Virus record (IMG/VR): IMGVR_UViG_3300028920_000006
Coordinates: 1-64,000 of that record
Source: a virus
Reading direction: 5' to 3' (one strand)
DNA: 64,000 bases
Shown here: in pieces, positions 40,823 through 50,056 of the stretch
Position numbering within the stretch: the stretch's first letter is position 1
How the letters are laid out: each line of letters opens with the position of its first letter
Program-made: the position numbers and the translations under genes
The notes under the pieces: generated by a model
Seen by the model: the letters and a program-made list of their open reading frames with translations, nothing else
Told to the model about the DNA's origin: nothing
Database searches by the model: none

Positions 40823-41479
40823 ATGAAACATATAGTGGGATTTTCAGGGGGGAAAGACAGCACGGCTATTCTACACTTGCCTCCGATATGTGATCTCCCC
40901 AGAGAAGACACTATTCTCCTCCACTTTGAATGTGACTGGGATTTCCCTCAGATGGTGGATCATTTGAAACTGGTAGAAGAGAAAACAGGGCTGGAAATCG
41001 TAAGGGTACGCTACTATCGTCATTTCAATGAACAGCTTGGGGTTTTCGGTTGGCCCAGATCAAATGGTGGATGGTGTACAGCGTGCAAACAGATGACATG
41101 CCAAAAATATATTCGAGGGGTCAGAGGTCCCAAGACAGAGTATGTAGGTTTTGCAGCGGATGAAGTACACAGGACGGAAACCAAATGGGTGAAGGAGAGA
41201 AAGTGGCCTATCTGCTTTCCGTTGATTGATTTAGGTATGAATGAGAATGATGCCCTTTCGTTGTGTTTGGGGTTGGGATATGATTGGGATGGGTTGTATG
41301 ATATCTTTGATAGAGTCTCTTGTTGGAACTGTGCCAAAGCTGGAAATCACAAGAGAGACAAGATTAAGAAGCATTTCCCAGAACTGGAACTAGAGTGGAA
41401 GAGGTTGGACATTATTGCAGCAAGAGCAGAGCAGGGAATAAACAACCGGAGAGTTCGTACTCGGAGGTCCAGACAGTGA
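40823..41479 (+). CDS. PAPS-reductase-family (adenine nucleotide alpha-hydrolase) protein
   Basis: ATG at 40823 after GGTAGGATGTGTCAT, giving MKHIVGFSGGKDSTAILHL with the PP-loop SGGKDS. Then WCTACKQMTCQKYI and VSCWNCAKAG, a possible metal or cluster site, and FELEW. Phage proteins of this family are common; roles include sulfur transfer, DNA phosphorothioate chemistry (DndC-like) or PAPS use. Two sulfotransferase-like genes lie further on, but a link is speculative. An ATG at 40763 is in frame without a site. Confidence 0.8.
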   Translation: MKHIVGFSGGKDSTAILHLPPICDLPREDTILLHFECDWDFPQMVDHLKLVEEKTGLEIVRVRYYRHFNEQLGVFGWPRSNGGWCTACKQMTCQKYIRGVRGPKTEYVGFAADEVHRTETKWVKERKWPICFPLIDLGMNENDALSLCLGLGYDWDGLYDIFDRVSCWNCAKAGNHKRDKIKKHFPELELEWKRLDIIAARAEQGINNRRVRTRRSRQ

Positions 41480-42117
41480 AGCGTACCCGTAGATCATCAA
41501 AAAAGAAAGCGAAACCCGAACCCGTAGAACCCGCTGAGCTACTGAAACCCGAGGATAGACCCACACCTCCCAACTACGGGCCAGAGGCGAAGAGCTCATA
41601 TAGGGAAATGCTGTTTGCGAATGCTTTCATAAGGCGGAACTTTAATGCGACCGATGCTGCCAAGGATGCAGGGTATAATGGCACTAGGGGGTCGTTGGCT
41701 GTATTGGGGTCAAGGCTGTTGAAGAAGGAGACTGTTAAGGGTCTTATTCAGAAGGCGTTGAATAAGCAGAACTACAGGTTTCAATTGGACAGTGATTTTG
41801 TTCTACAGAGTCTTATGGAAATTGTAGAACGGTGTATGCAGAAAGAGCCGATACGGGATAGGAAAGGGAGGCCTACGGGACAGTGGAAGTTTGCGGATAG
41901 AGGAGCGAATAAAGCCCTTGAGCTCTTAGGTAAGCATCTGAAGTTGTGGACGGAGCGTATGGAGATAACTGGTCCTGGGGGAGGTCCGATACAGTTAGCT
42001 CATTATGATCTGTCCAAGTTGGGTGCGGGAGAGCTGAAGACGTTGAGGAGGTTGCTGAAGAAGGCGAAGAAGGATGAGAGTGATATGGAAAGAGCTCTTA
42101 AGGGGAAAGTAGCGTGA
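41476..42117 (+). CDS. terS: Terminase small subunit
   Basis: GTG at 41476 follows CGGAGGTCCAGACA and overlaps the upstream stop. A Lys/Arg- and Pro-rich N-terminus is followed by FANAFIRRNFNATDAAKDAG, the classic TerS helix-turn-helix, and by SRLLKKETVKGLIQKAL. The rest is helical, ending LLKKAKKDESDMERAL. It recognises the packaging site and recruits TerL, encoded 130 bases on. Confidence 0.85.
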   Translation: MKRTRRSSKKKAKPEPVEPAELLKPEDRPTPPNYGPEAKSSYREMLFANAFIRRNFNATDAAKDAGYNGTRGSLAVLGSRLLKKETVKGLIQKALNKQNYRFQLDSDFVLQSLMEIVERCMQKEPIRDRKGRPTGQWKFADRGANKALELLGKHLKLWTERMEITGPGGGPIQLAHYDLSKLGAGELKTLRRLLKKAKKDESDMERALKGKVA

Positions 42118-42251
42118 TGAGAGCAACCGTACCTAATATTCCCAAACCGCCTCCACCTCCAAAGAAGGAGAAACCTTCGTTGAGGAAGTCATTGATCAAA
42201 GCGGGTGTAGTTCCGCCTGAACCACCTCCGAATGAGTCAGTGAGGGTATGA
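42117..42251 (+). CDS. Small proline-rich protein (44 aa)
   Basis: ATG at 42117 overlaps the TerS stop (GTGATGA) and its own TGA overlaps the TerL start (ATGA). Sequence IPKPPPPPKKEKPSLRKSLI and VVPPEPPPNESV. It fits between the terminase genes with perfect coupling and may bridge or modulate them. Function unknown. Confidence 0.65.
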   Translation: MRATVPNIPKPPPPPKKEKPSLRKSLIKAGVVPPEPPPNESVRV

Positions 42252-44005
42252 CCACAACCAGAAGAATACGAACCCGCAGATGCGGGAAGAGCAAGAGAGG
42301 GTTCAAGCGTAAGAGTATGCACTGGAAGAGTGACTATCTGCGGTTTAACGCTGAGAGCAGAGATGGTCCAGATATACTCGAACCGCTTTTGAGGTCCGAA
42401 CCGATGCCTGAGGATGAAGACGAACTTTACCTCCCGGGCCTTGATGCTGTTGAACTTGCTCTGTGTGAAGTGTCCCTTTTGCAATTCCTTCAAAAAGTAT
42501 GGCATACTGTTGAACCCAAGGAATTCGTATCTGGATTCCATATAGAGGCAATATGCGACCATCTCGAAGCAATGGCTAATCTTCAAATACGCAAGCTGAT
42601 AATCAATATCCCTCCGCGGTACATGAAGAGTCTTGGTTGCAGTGTGTTTTTCTGTCCGTGGATATGGTTGAAGGATCCTTCAAAGAGGTTCATGTATGCT
42701 TCGTATGCTCAGACCCTTAGTATAAGGGATAGCAGGAAATCCCGCCTTGTAATCCAATCCAAAGAGTATCAGCGTATGATACTGAGCAAATATCCTGACT
42801 TCAAGTTCAGTGGTGACCAGAATGCCAAGATGCGATTTGACAATACGTATAATGGGTATAGGATCGCAACTTCGGTAGGAGGTATGACTACTGGTGAAGG
42901 CGGTGACTTCAACATCATAGATGACCCCCACAATGTAGTGGACGGTGAGAGTGATGCCAAGAGGCTTGAGGCTTTGTTATGGATTGATGAAGCAATGAGC
43001 ACACGGCGAGACTCACCGGAGGAAACGGCCTACCTGCTTATTATGCAGAGGATCCACGAGAATGACATGACAGGTCATCTACTGGCGAAAGAAGCAGGGT
43101 GGGAACACTTGTGCCTCCCCCATAGGTATGAGGGGATGAACAGGTGTCATACGTCACTTAACTTCAAAGACCCCCGTAAGAAAGAAGGCGAACTGCTCTG
43201 GCCCACACATTGGACAGAGGCAGCGACCAAGGACGTAGAGGCTGAAATGTCTCAGTATGCTATCGCGGCTCAGTTGTATCAGCGTCCCAGTCCGCGAGGC
43301 GGTGGTATGATTCCCATATCCAAGTTCAACTTTGCCCACATTATAGATCGTACCAAGATAGTATCATCTGTACGGTACTGGGACAAAGCAGCTACGGAAG
43401 CCGGAGGTAAGCGGACGGCCGGGGTGTTGATGCACAAGATGAGCAATGGTAGGTTCCTGATAGAAGACATTGTAAAAGGCCAATGGTCCACCGGGAACAG
43501 AGAAGCTCGTATAGAACAAGTGGCTACCTTGGATGCATCCCGTACAGTGGCTAGGGTAGAACAGATCGGCAAACCGGCACGCAAGGTCCCTGTGAAAATA
43601 TGGATTGAGCAGGAGCCGGGTAGTGGAGGCAAAGAATCTGCGGAGAACACCATAACACGCCTCGCAGGTTTTGTGGTACACGCTGACAGGGTTACAGGTG
43701 CAAAAGAAGACCGTGCAGAACCCTTTGCAGTACAGGTAGAGCACGGGATGGTAGATCTGTATATACCACAAAACAAGAAGGGGAATCTCAAGGATACTTG
43801 GGTAGGCGGTGACGATGGTTTTCTTCATGAGTGTGAATTGTTTCCTATGGGTAAGTTCAGCGATCAGGTGGATGCTGCGTCAGGAGCGTTCAACAAGCTG
43901 ACCGGCAAGAAGAAGATTGCCCGGACGTGGGGTACAAGAAAGAACAAAGGTGTAGTTCGGAGGCGGAGGCAACGGGGGAAAGTCACTTCAGTGGCTCAGG
44001 CATAA
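42248..44005 (+). CDS. terL: Terminase large subunit
   Basis: ATPase domain: IINIPPRYMKSLG at 118-130, a Walker A of the PPR..KS type in which the usual Gly is replaced by Met; Walker B FNIIDDPHN (D225, D226); coupling motif LLIMQRIHENDMTGHLL. Nuclease domain begins SVRYWDKAATEAGG with the first metal Asp; IWIEQEPGSGGKESA follows. 585 residues is usual. It pumps DNA into the prohead and cuts it. Confidence 0.92.
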   Translation: MTTTRRIRTRRCGKSKRGFKRKSMHWKSDYLRFNAESRDGPDILEPLLRSEPMPEDEDELYLPGLDAVELALCEVSLLQFLQKVWHTVEPKEFVSGFHIEAICDHLEAMANLQIRKLIINIPPRYMKSLGCSVFFCPWIWLKDPSKRFMYASYAQTLSIRDSRKSRLVIQSKEYQRMILSKYPDFKFSGDQNAKMRFDNTYNGYRIATSVGGMTTGEGGDFNIIDDPHNVVDGESDAKRLEALLWIDEAMSTRRDSPEETAYLLIMQRIHENDMTGHLLAKEAGWEHLCLPHRYEGMNRCHTSLNFKDPRKKEGELLWPTHWTEAATKDVEAEMSQYAIAAQLYQRPSPRGGGMIPISKFNFAHIIDRTKIVSSVRYWDKAATEAGGKRTAGVLMHKMSNGRFLIEDIVKGQWSTGNREARIEQVATLDASRTVARVEQIGKPARKVPVKIWIEQEPGSGGKESAENTITRLAGFVVHADRVTGAKEDRAEPFAVQVEHGMVDLYIPQNKKGNLKDTWVGGDDGFLHECELFPMGKFSDQVDAASGAFNKLTGKKKIARTWGTRKNKGVVRRRRQRGKVTSVAQA

Positions 44006-44017
44006 GGAGATCTAACC

Positions 44018-44578
44018 ATGGCAATAGTATCACCAAGTAAGGAAGCGGGTAAGTTGATACAGGAGATCCACGATCTGGTAATGAAGCATACGGGGGTGGA
44101 TTTCAGTACTGATGTATGTACGTTGAATCTGCATTGTGGTGTGAAGGAAGAATGGAACAAGATGACTGTGGTCTACAATGGTAAGGTTGAGACAGAACAC
44201 GGTCGCCATTCACAGGGACAGCAGATCAACATATGGATGCTGCTCAAAACAGATGAGGCTCTTTACAACTGGTTGTTGGAAATTGCAGAGTTGGTGAAAC
44301 GGTGGGCCAAATTTAATCCAGGGGCAGAATTGTATGAAGCCGTCATAAACATCCCATATGAAGATGTTGTCATGATGAGTGTCAATGTCTATGCACAGGA
44401 TCCTATTGAAGTAGAAATCCCGGACTATACTGACTGTAAGCACAGAAACCCTGAGAGGCCGGGAGGGTGTGACCACGGATATGTGAATTGTGAGCAAGGC
44501 AGACTATGTCTTTCTTACGAAGGGGGAGACCGTCCTGTTGACAAGGCGGTGGAAAAGGAGATAGCTAGTCCGCAATGA
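44018..44578 (+). CDS. Hypothetical protein (186 aa)
   Basis: ATG after AAGGAGATCTAACC. Alpha/beta-like with NIWMLLKTDEALYNWLLEIA, then a C-terminal Cys/His-rich segment (DCKHRNPERPGGCDHGYVNC) that could bind zinc. It sits between terminase and portal genes. No family recognised. Confidence 0.7.
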   Translation: MAIVSPSKEAGKLIQEIHDLVMKHTGVDFSTDVCTLNLHCGVKEEWNKMTVVYNGKVETEHGRHSQGQQINIWMLLKTDEALYNWLLEIAELVKRWAKFNPGAELYEAVINIPYEDVVMMSVNVYAQDPIEVEIPDYTDCKHRNPERPGGCDHGYVNCEQGRLCLSYEGGDRPVDKAVEKEIASPQ

Positions 44579-44736
44579 AACTGATTTGTGATAGTTGTGA
44601 ACACGAGTTCTACCGGCATCCGATACAATATTACAAGGTGCCGGAGATAAAGGTCTGCCCCAAGTGTAAGGAGGGGCAAGGGATACCGGCCGAGGAGAAG
44701 CCAGATGGCACAAGCGATCAAAAGAATAAGGACTAG
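44575..44736 (+). CDS. Small zinc-ribbon protein (53 aa)
   Basis: ATG overlaps the previous stop (ATGA). KLICDSCEHEFYRHP and KVCPKCKEG form a zinc ribbon; the acidic tail overlaps the portal start by 32 bases. Similar small zinc ribbons occur next to portal genes in other phages. Role unknown. Confidence 0.7.
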   Translation: MKLICDSCEHEFYRHPIQYYKVPEIKVCPKCKEGQGIPAEEKPDGTSDQKNKD

Positions 44737-46216
44737 ACATTCCGGAGGCACTAATCCGGAGAAACTGCTGAAGCAGTTGGATAAGAGTGTCCTCTCCCGG
44801 ATGCAAGCTCTTGCTTCGGCTGTCACATCCCGAGCACAGTTGCAATCCAAGCTGGGATTGTCCTACGAAGGGGACAGGAATCTCTATACGGCGCTGGGAT
44901 ACCCCACGTCGTTGACGTTCTCGCGCTATAACAGCCGCTTCGCTAGACAGGACATAGCGCGTAGGGTTATCACATGCTTCCCGGATGCAACGTGGAAGTC
45001 CAAACCCATTATTCGCGATGACCTAGAGAGTAAGCAAAGCGCCTTTGAGAAAGCCGTCAAAGACCTTGTGGACAACCATCAGCTTTACCACTATCTGAAC
45101 AGGTTGGATATTCTCAGCCGTATAGGTCAGTATGGTGTGATGTTGATAGGGGTGTCCGGGCTTAGTGGCGAAAAAGGATTGGCGAAACCTGTATTGCAAT
45201 CTCGTGGTAAGAAGGGGAAGGGTTACAATCTGCTGTACCTCCAACCATACAGCCAAGAACATGCGAACATTATAGAACTGGTGAAGGATGTTAAAGATGA
45301 GCGGTTTGGTCTCCCCAACTTGTATGAGGTCACCGTCAGTGTACAGGACACCAACATCAGTTCTGTTACCAGTGGTCAAGTTGTTACGTCAGAGAGCCGT
45401 ACTATCCCCGTCCATTGGAGTCGCTTGATCCATGTCACACCTGATGCAATGGAAAGTGATGTGTATGGTACACCCATCCTCAAGGATATCTACAACAGGC
45501 TACAGGATCTGGAGTTGGTAGCAGGTGGTTCCAGTGAAATGTATTGGCGAGGGGCTTTTCCCGGCATCAGCTTTGAAGCAGAGGGGGATGTTGAGTTACC
45601 CAGCGAAAGTGACATGGAAGATGAGATTGAGGATTATATCCACGGTGTATCTCGCTATCTACGTCTCCAAGGGGTGAAGGCCAATCAGCTTGAACCCAAC
45701 ATCGTACCGGCCAAGGATCAGATTGACATTATCATTTCACTCATAGCAGGTGCCAAGGGTATTCCAAAGAGGATCCTTATGGGCAGTGAGCGAGGTGAAC
45801 TTGCTTCCACACAGGACAGGGCGAGTTGGGATGATCGTGTGGAGGAACGCCGTGTCAACTTTGCTGAGCCTATGATACTAAGACCTGTCATCGACAGATT
45901 TATAGATCTGGGTATACTACCTGAGCCGGTGGAGGGTACATATACGGTAACATGGCCTGATATCAATTCGCTCACGCTACAGGAGAAGAGCGAAGTTGCT
46001 GAACGGTTTGCCAAGTCACTCAAGGCGTATATCGAAGCAGGTGTGGATGAGATTATCACTCCTGTGTCATTCCTTGTTGACTTTGTGGGTGTGGAGCGCA
46101 GCAAGGCTGAGGAAATGGTTGCTGAGGCCATGGACGAATTGGGTCGCGAAGACGCCGACCGTCGTAAGTTGAAAGAAATTGACGAGGAAGAAGAAGACGA
46201 AGAAGAGGAAGTGTGA
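44705..46216 (+). CDS. Portal protein
   Basis: 503 residues, placed between terminase and MuF-like genes. The N-terminal part (YNSRFARQDIARRVITCFPD) and the central AKGIPKRILMGSERGELAST followed by DRVEERR and RPVIDRFIDLGIL match the DUF1073-type portal family. The C-terminus is strongly acidic (EEEEDEEEEV), unlike many portals. It forms the dodecameric vertex through which DNA enters. ATG after GAGGAGAAGCCAG. Confidence 0.82.
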   Translation: MAQAIKRIRTRHSGGTNPEKLLKQLDKSVLSRMQALASAVTSRAQLQSKLGLSYEGDRNLYTALGYPTSLTFSRYNSRFARQDIARRVITCFPDATWKSKPIIRDDLESKQSAFEKAVKDLVDNHQLYHYLNRLDILSRIGQYGVMLIGVSGLSGEKGLAKPVLQSRGKKGKGYNLLYLQPYSQEHANIIELVKDVKDERFGLPNLYEVTVSVQDTNISSVTSGQVVTSESRTIPVHWSRLIHVTPDAMESDVYGTPILKDIYNRLQDLELVAGGSSEMYWRGAFPGISFEAEGDVELPSESDMEDEIEDYIHGVSRYLRLQGVKANQLEPNIVPAKDQIDIIISLIAGAKGIPKRILMGSERGELASTQDRASWDDRVEERRVNFAEPMILRPVIDRFIDLGILPEPVEGTYTVTWPDINSLTLQEKSEVAERFAKSLKAYIEAGVDEIITPVSFLVDFVGVERSKAEEMVAEAMDELGREDADRRKLKEIDEEEEDEEEEV

Positions 46217-46392
46217 ACAAGATTGGTTACTGTACAGAGTATGACAAGCGTATGGTGCTGATACGTATACAGGAACTCCGCCTCACTGGTCTGTTTGTTA
46301 TACCGTGGGGACATTCCGGTTGGGTAAGACGTACCTTTACGGATGCAGTGACCGGTGAGATGATCAAAGACATTTTTCCAATACTGAACTGA
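46213..46392 (+). CDS. Small hypothetical protein (59 aa)
   Basis: GTG at 46213 overlaps the portal stop (GTGTGA). Sequence VLIRIQELRLTGLFVIPWGH then TFTDAVTGEMIKDIF. Two bases separate it from the MuF-like gene. Small proteins at this place occur in other phages but none is recognised. Confidence 0.65.
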   Translation: MNKIGYCTEYDKRMVLIRIQELRLTGLFVIPWGHSGWVRRTFTDAVTGEMIKDIFPILN

Positions 46393-46394
46393 TT

Positions 46395-47516
46395 ATGGTA
46401 TGCAATCATACAATTTCCCGTAGCCAGCGAGTGAGGGTCGGTGTTTCCAACGGTATCCGCCTAAACCGTGCCCTTGCCGCCGACCCTACTCGCACTACTA
46501 CGATCAGGAAGAAGTTTGCGGCTGATGTGACTAGGAGGTTTCGGCAGCTTCAACGCGATATCCGCGCGACCATCGTTGATAACGATGCGTTTGGACTGCG
46601 CATTGGCACCGGCCCCCACGGTCTCACCGCAGCACCTGAACATGCATTCGCTTGGAAGACAGACCCACAGAAGGTGGATCTGTTTATGAAGTGGTTGCAG
46701 GAGGAAATAGATTCAGGTATTCTTGAAGCTCAGTATGTAGAGACTGGAAGCACTTATCCAGGAACCCCTTGGATGAACGTCCACATAGACAGTTCCTTCA
46801 AGAAAGGCCTACGACGGGGCAGGGCTGAACTCAAGAAGCAAAACATACCAGTTGTGTCAGGTAGGCCAATAACCCCTCTAGACGACAATATAAACGCTCT
46901 ATTCCTATCCCCTATGGCCGCGGAGAAAGTGGCTATGGTGTACATCCGGGCCTACAATGAGCTCAAGGGTATCACAAACCGTATGGCCCAGAAGATAAGT
47001 AGGGAGTTGGCTGTAGGATTGGCGGAAGGACGAGGTCCTGTATACATAGCACGGCAGATCACCAAGCAAGTGGATATAGAGCGTACTCGTGCCGTGGTGA
47101 TGGCCCGAACGGAAGTCGTACGAGCACACAATATCGCCAACATCATGACGTACAGGATGGCGGGGTTGGAGAAGGTCAAAGTGAAGGCCGAATGGTCCAC
47201 CGCCGGTGATGACCGTGTCTGCCCTGACTGTGCCATGATGGAGGGAGAGATATTAACACTGGATCAGGCGGAGAGGCTGATCCCACTTCATCCACAGTGC
47301 CGTTGTGTGGTCTTGCCTTTCGTGGTGCGTTTCATGGAACCCAAGGGATACACTATTAGGGAGCGTATCGCGGGTGTTGGAAAACGCTATGTGGACAAGG
47401 ACGGTTATTTCAAGCGTCGGGGTTTCTACGAGGACAAGATAGGCAGGAGGCCTCCGGGTGTACCTCCCGCCGGTAAAAAAGTCAAATTCAGAAAGAAAGT
47501 AAAGAGAGGGACCTAA
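46395..47516 (+). CDS. MuF-like head morphogenesis (minor capsid) protein
   Basis: The C-terminal region carries the phage Mu F pattern: VVMARTEVVRAHNIANIMTY, then WSTAGDDRVCPDCAMMEGEI and a Cys/His end LHPQCRCVVLPFV, a likely zinc site. It acts in early prohead assembly and is often ejected or bound near the portal. 373 residues, right after the portal gene as usual. Confidence 0.85.
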   Translation: MVCNHTISRSQRVRVGVSNGIRLNRALAADPTRTTTIRKKFAADVTRRFRQLQRDIRATIVDNDAFGLRIGTGPHGLTAAPEHAFAWKTDPQKVDLFMKWLQEEIDSGILEAQYVETGSTYPGTPWMNVHIDSSFKKGLRRGRAELKKQNIPVVSGRPITPLDDNINALFLSPMAAEKVAMVYIRAYNELKGITNRMAQKISRELAVGLAEGRGPVYIARQITKQVDIERTRAVVMARTEVVRAHNIANIMTYRMAGLEKVKVKAEWSTAGDDRVCPDCAMMEGEILTLDQAERLIPLHPQCRCVVLPFVVRFMEPKGYTIRERIAGVGKRYVDKDGYFKRRGFYEDKIGRRPPGVPPAGKKVKFRKKVKRGT

Positions 47517-47518
47517 CC

Positions 47519-47695
47519 ATGACCCTTGACCCGAAAAAGAATAAACCCATGACGAAGCACAATGAAGGCGACGTTAATCAAGCGGCTAGGAGAAGCATGG
47601 GGAAGCGGACAATGATGCATGATCCCATTGCCAATGCGAACTTCACAGAAGGCTGGGAAGAATATTGTAAACACAATCCGCAAGCTAAGAGGTGA
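47519..47695 (+). CDS. Small basic protein (58 aa)
   Basis: ATG after AGAGAGGGACCTAACC, two bases beyond the MuF-like stop. Sequence NQAARRSMGKRTMMHDPIAN and WEEYCKHNPQAKR. Fits snugly before the protease gene. Function unknown. Confidence 0.65.
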   Translation: MTLDPKKNKPMTKHNEGDVNQAARRSMGKRTMMHDPIANANFTEGWEEYCKHNPQAKR

Positions 47696-47698
47696 TAT

Positions 47699-49525
47699 AT
47701 GCCACTACCGAGACCAAGGAAGGGCGAGACGCAGAAGAAGTTCATAAGTCGTTGCATGAGTAATGATGTAATGAATAGTGAATTTCCTGATGAGGACCAG
47801 CGTGCCGCCGTATGTCACAGCCAATGGAGGCGTGCGAAGAACAATTCTGGGGGCCTACAGTTCAATAAGAAGAGTGGTCCTCGCGTGAATCGGCTTCGAC
47901 ATTTGATGGCTAGTGAGATCCGGGAGGAGACACTCGACGGGAAAGAATACTTGGTGGTTCCCACAAGTATGATTGTGGAAGGGGTACACAATAATCTGAT
48001 GTATCCTGCTTCTGAGCTTGCCAAGTTCCCGGATGCTTGGAATGGTTGTCCTGTGGTGATAGTGCCTGAAGGACACCCCAAGGATGAGTTTGGTAATCCG
48101 GTTACTGCCAATAGCCCAGAGGAGTTTGAACTCCATAGGGTAGGTTATCTGTTCAACAGCGAGTGGGAGGATCCGAAGGGCAGAGTGTTGAGCGAGACTT
48201 GGTTGGAAGTAGCCAAGATGAATGAAGTGGACGGTGGGGAGACTGTTCTCAAGATGCTGCGTGACGGTGAGAACATAGAGGTTTCCACAGGTCTTTTCAC
48301 CGATGAGATTCCCGAGGAAGGTGAGTGGAATGGGGAAGAATATGAAGCCATCCTCGTTAATTATAGGCCGGACCATCTGGCCCTGTTGCCCTTTGATAAA
48401 GGTGCATGTAGTTGGGAAGATGGAGCAGGTATGCTGAATGTGAACAAACGCGGGGAAGGTCAGGGGCAAGGAGGGGATAAACAGGGGGATGGAGGAACAG
48501 ATACTTGCTCTTGTCCTGAATGTGGCGCGACGGCTTCTCATAAGAGGGGTGTTCCTTGCACTGAGCAGAAATGCCCCAAGTGTGGAGCTAGTATGACGGG
48601 GATGTCAGGTAACAAGGAGAAAGTTGCGGACCTGAAAGCGCTGATGGAGAAGGCTGCTGAGTTGGGCTGTTCAGTGAACATCTTATCTCATGGTGATATG
48701 TACAGTCGCCTTAATGACGAGATTCGGCAGATTGTCAAACCGAATGTTGCGAAAGGCGAGTATGTATACATCAGGGATATCTTCGATGGTTTTGCGGTAT
48801 ATCAGGTTGAGTCGCAGAACCAAGATGTGAAGATGTTCAGGCAGAACTACAAAGTGGACAAGGACGATAACGTGACACTGGATGGTGATCCCACTGAAGT
48901 AAAGGAGAAGCGGGAGTATGTGCCGGTGTCCAACAAAACTCACGAACCAGAAGGAGGTAATCAGATGGATCGTGAAAAGACAGTGAAGGCCCTGATTGAG
49001 AATAAGGACAATGATTGGGGTGAGGAAGACCGTGAGATGCTGATGGCCGCGACCGATGAGCGGTTTGAGCAGCTTACGAAACCTAAGGACGAGCCGAAGG
49101 ACAACAAGAAGAAGGAAGAGCCGAAGGCAGAGCCGAAGGACAACAAGAAGAAGGAAGAGCCGAAGGCAGAGCCGAAGGATAATGGGAAGGCAAAGGACAA
49201 ACCCAAAGGCTTGAAGGAACTGCTGGAAGAGGCAGACCCTGAAACCCGTGGTGCTATCCAACGGGCTGTAAAGCGCGACAAGCAGATCAAGAAGGAAGTG
49301 GTCAAGGAGCTTGTCGAGAATACAGCTTGTGATTTCACCGAGGAGGAGCTGGAAGGTAAGGACCTTGATGAGCTCGAGAAGCTCGCCAATCTGGCACAGG
49401 TTGACGTAGACTTCTCAGGGCGGTCCATTGGGAATATGGACGACGATGAAGATGATGATGAAGTTCCGGCGGCACCGAGTCTCTCGGATGCCATCAAAGA
49501 GAACTATCAGAAGAAAAATGCCTAG
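47699..49525 (+). CDS. Prohead protease / scaffold fusion (DUF2213-like)
   Basis: Residues 1-50 resemble a small domain (KFISRCMSNDVMNSEFPDED); residues 65-235 resemble the DUF2213-type protease (VEGVHNNLMYPASELAKFPD, VPEGHP, ISTGLFTD-like). Then a double zinc ribbon (CSCPECG, KCPKCG), a region with three KDNKKKEEPKAEP repeats, and an acidic helical scaffold-like tail. 608 residues. It should shape and mature the prohead. ATG after AGGTGATAT. Confidence 0.75.
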   Translation: MPLPRPRKGETQKKFISRCMSNDVMNSEFPDEDQRAAVCHSQWRRAKNNSGGLQFNKKSGPRVNRLRHLMASEIREETLDGKEYLVVPTSMIVEGVHNNLMYPASELAKFPDAWNGCPVVIVPEGHPKDEFGNPVTANSPEEFELHRVGYLFNSEWEDPKGRVLSETWLEVAKMNEVDGGETVLKMLRDGENIEVSTGLFTDEIPEEGEWNGEEYEAILVNYRPDHLALLPFDKGACSWEDGAGMLNVNKRGEGQGQGGDKQGDGGTDTCSCPECGATASHKRGVPCTEQKCPKCGASMTGMSGNKEKVADLKALMEKAAELGCSVNILSHGDMYSRLNDEIRQIVKPNVAKGEYVYIRDIFDGFAVYQVESQNQDVKMFRQNYKVDKDDNVTLDGDPTEVKEKREYVPVSNKTHEPEGGNQMDREKTVKALIENKDNDWGEEDREMLMAATDERFEQLTKPKDEPKDNKKKEEPKAEPKDNKKKEEPKAEPKDNGKAKDKPKGLKELLEEADPETRGAIQRAVKRDKQIKKEVVKELVENTACDFTEEELEGKDLDELEKLANLAQVDVDFSGRSIGNMDDDEDDDEVPAAPSLSDAIKENYQKKNA

Positions 49526-49564
49526 GGAACAGTGATCCCCTAGCAAACCACAAGGAGGAAAAAC

Positions 49565-50023
49565 GTGGCTTACAAGACGATCACAATAATGGGTGACGGT
49601 GTCCGTAAGGAGGCTACTGCTACGGCAGTCGCAATCACTCCCGGGATGCTCGTCGAGCGTACAAGCGCCGGTCTTGTCCAGGCACATAGCAATGCTGGAC
49701 AGCCCGCGCAGACGATGTTCGCGGTTGAAGATGATCTTCAGGGTAATGAGATCACCGACAACTACTCCGCATCAGCGATCATACAGTTCAATGTCTTCCG
49801 TCGTGGAGACGAAGTGTATGCTATCCTGAATGACGGTGAGGACGTCAGCATAGCCGACTTCCTGGAGTCCGCCGGTAACGGTAAGCTCCGGAAGCATACG
49901 GCCAGTTCAGCGGGTGCTGTGGAGTATCCGAATTCCATCGTGGGTGTAGCGTTGGAAGCAGTAGACATGAGTGATTCGAGTGCGGCCGACCCGAGTGGCC
50001 GGATTCGTGTCGAGATCATGTAA
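49565..50023 (+). CDS. Head decoration-like protein
   Basis: GTG after AAGGAGGAAAAAC. 152 residues, beta-rich: TITIMGDGVRKEATATAVAI, TPGMLVERTSAGLVQAHSNA, then a C-terminal VGVALEAVDM. This resembles small DUF2190-type decoration or head-stabilising proteins, which precede the capsid gene in many phages. It may also be a substrate for the glycan island; this is inference. Confidence 0.68.
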   Translation: MAYKTITIMGDGVRKEATATAVAITPGMLVERTSAGLVQAHSNAGQPAQTMFAVEDDLQGNEITDNYSASAIIQFNVFRRGDEVYAILNDGEDVSIADFLESAGNGKLRKHTASSAGAVEYPNSIVGVALEAVDMSDSSAADPSGRIRVEIM

Positions 50024-50056
50024 GCCTGACGGCAACACAAAGAAAGGAAAAGAAGA

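Noticed and set aside
49522-49543. Hairpin CTAGGG...CCCTAG after the protease gene as a terminator
   Set aside because: The stem has only six pairs and no T-run; the capsid genes downstream must be transcribed.
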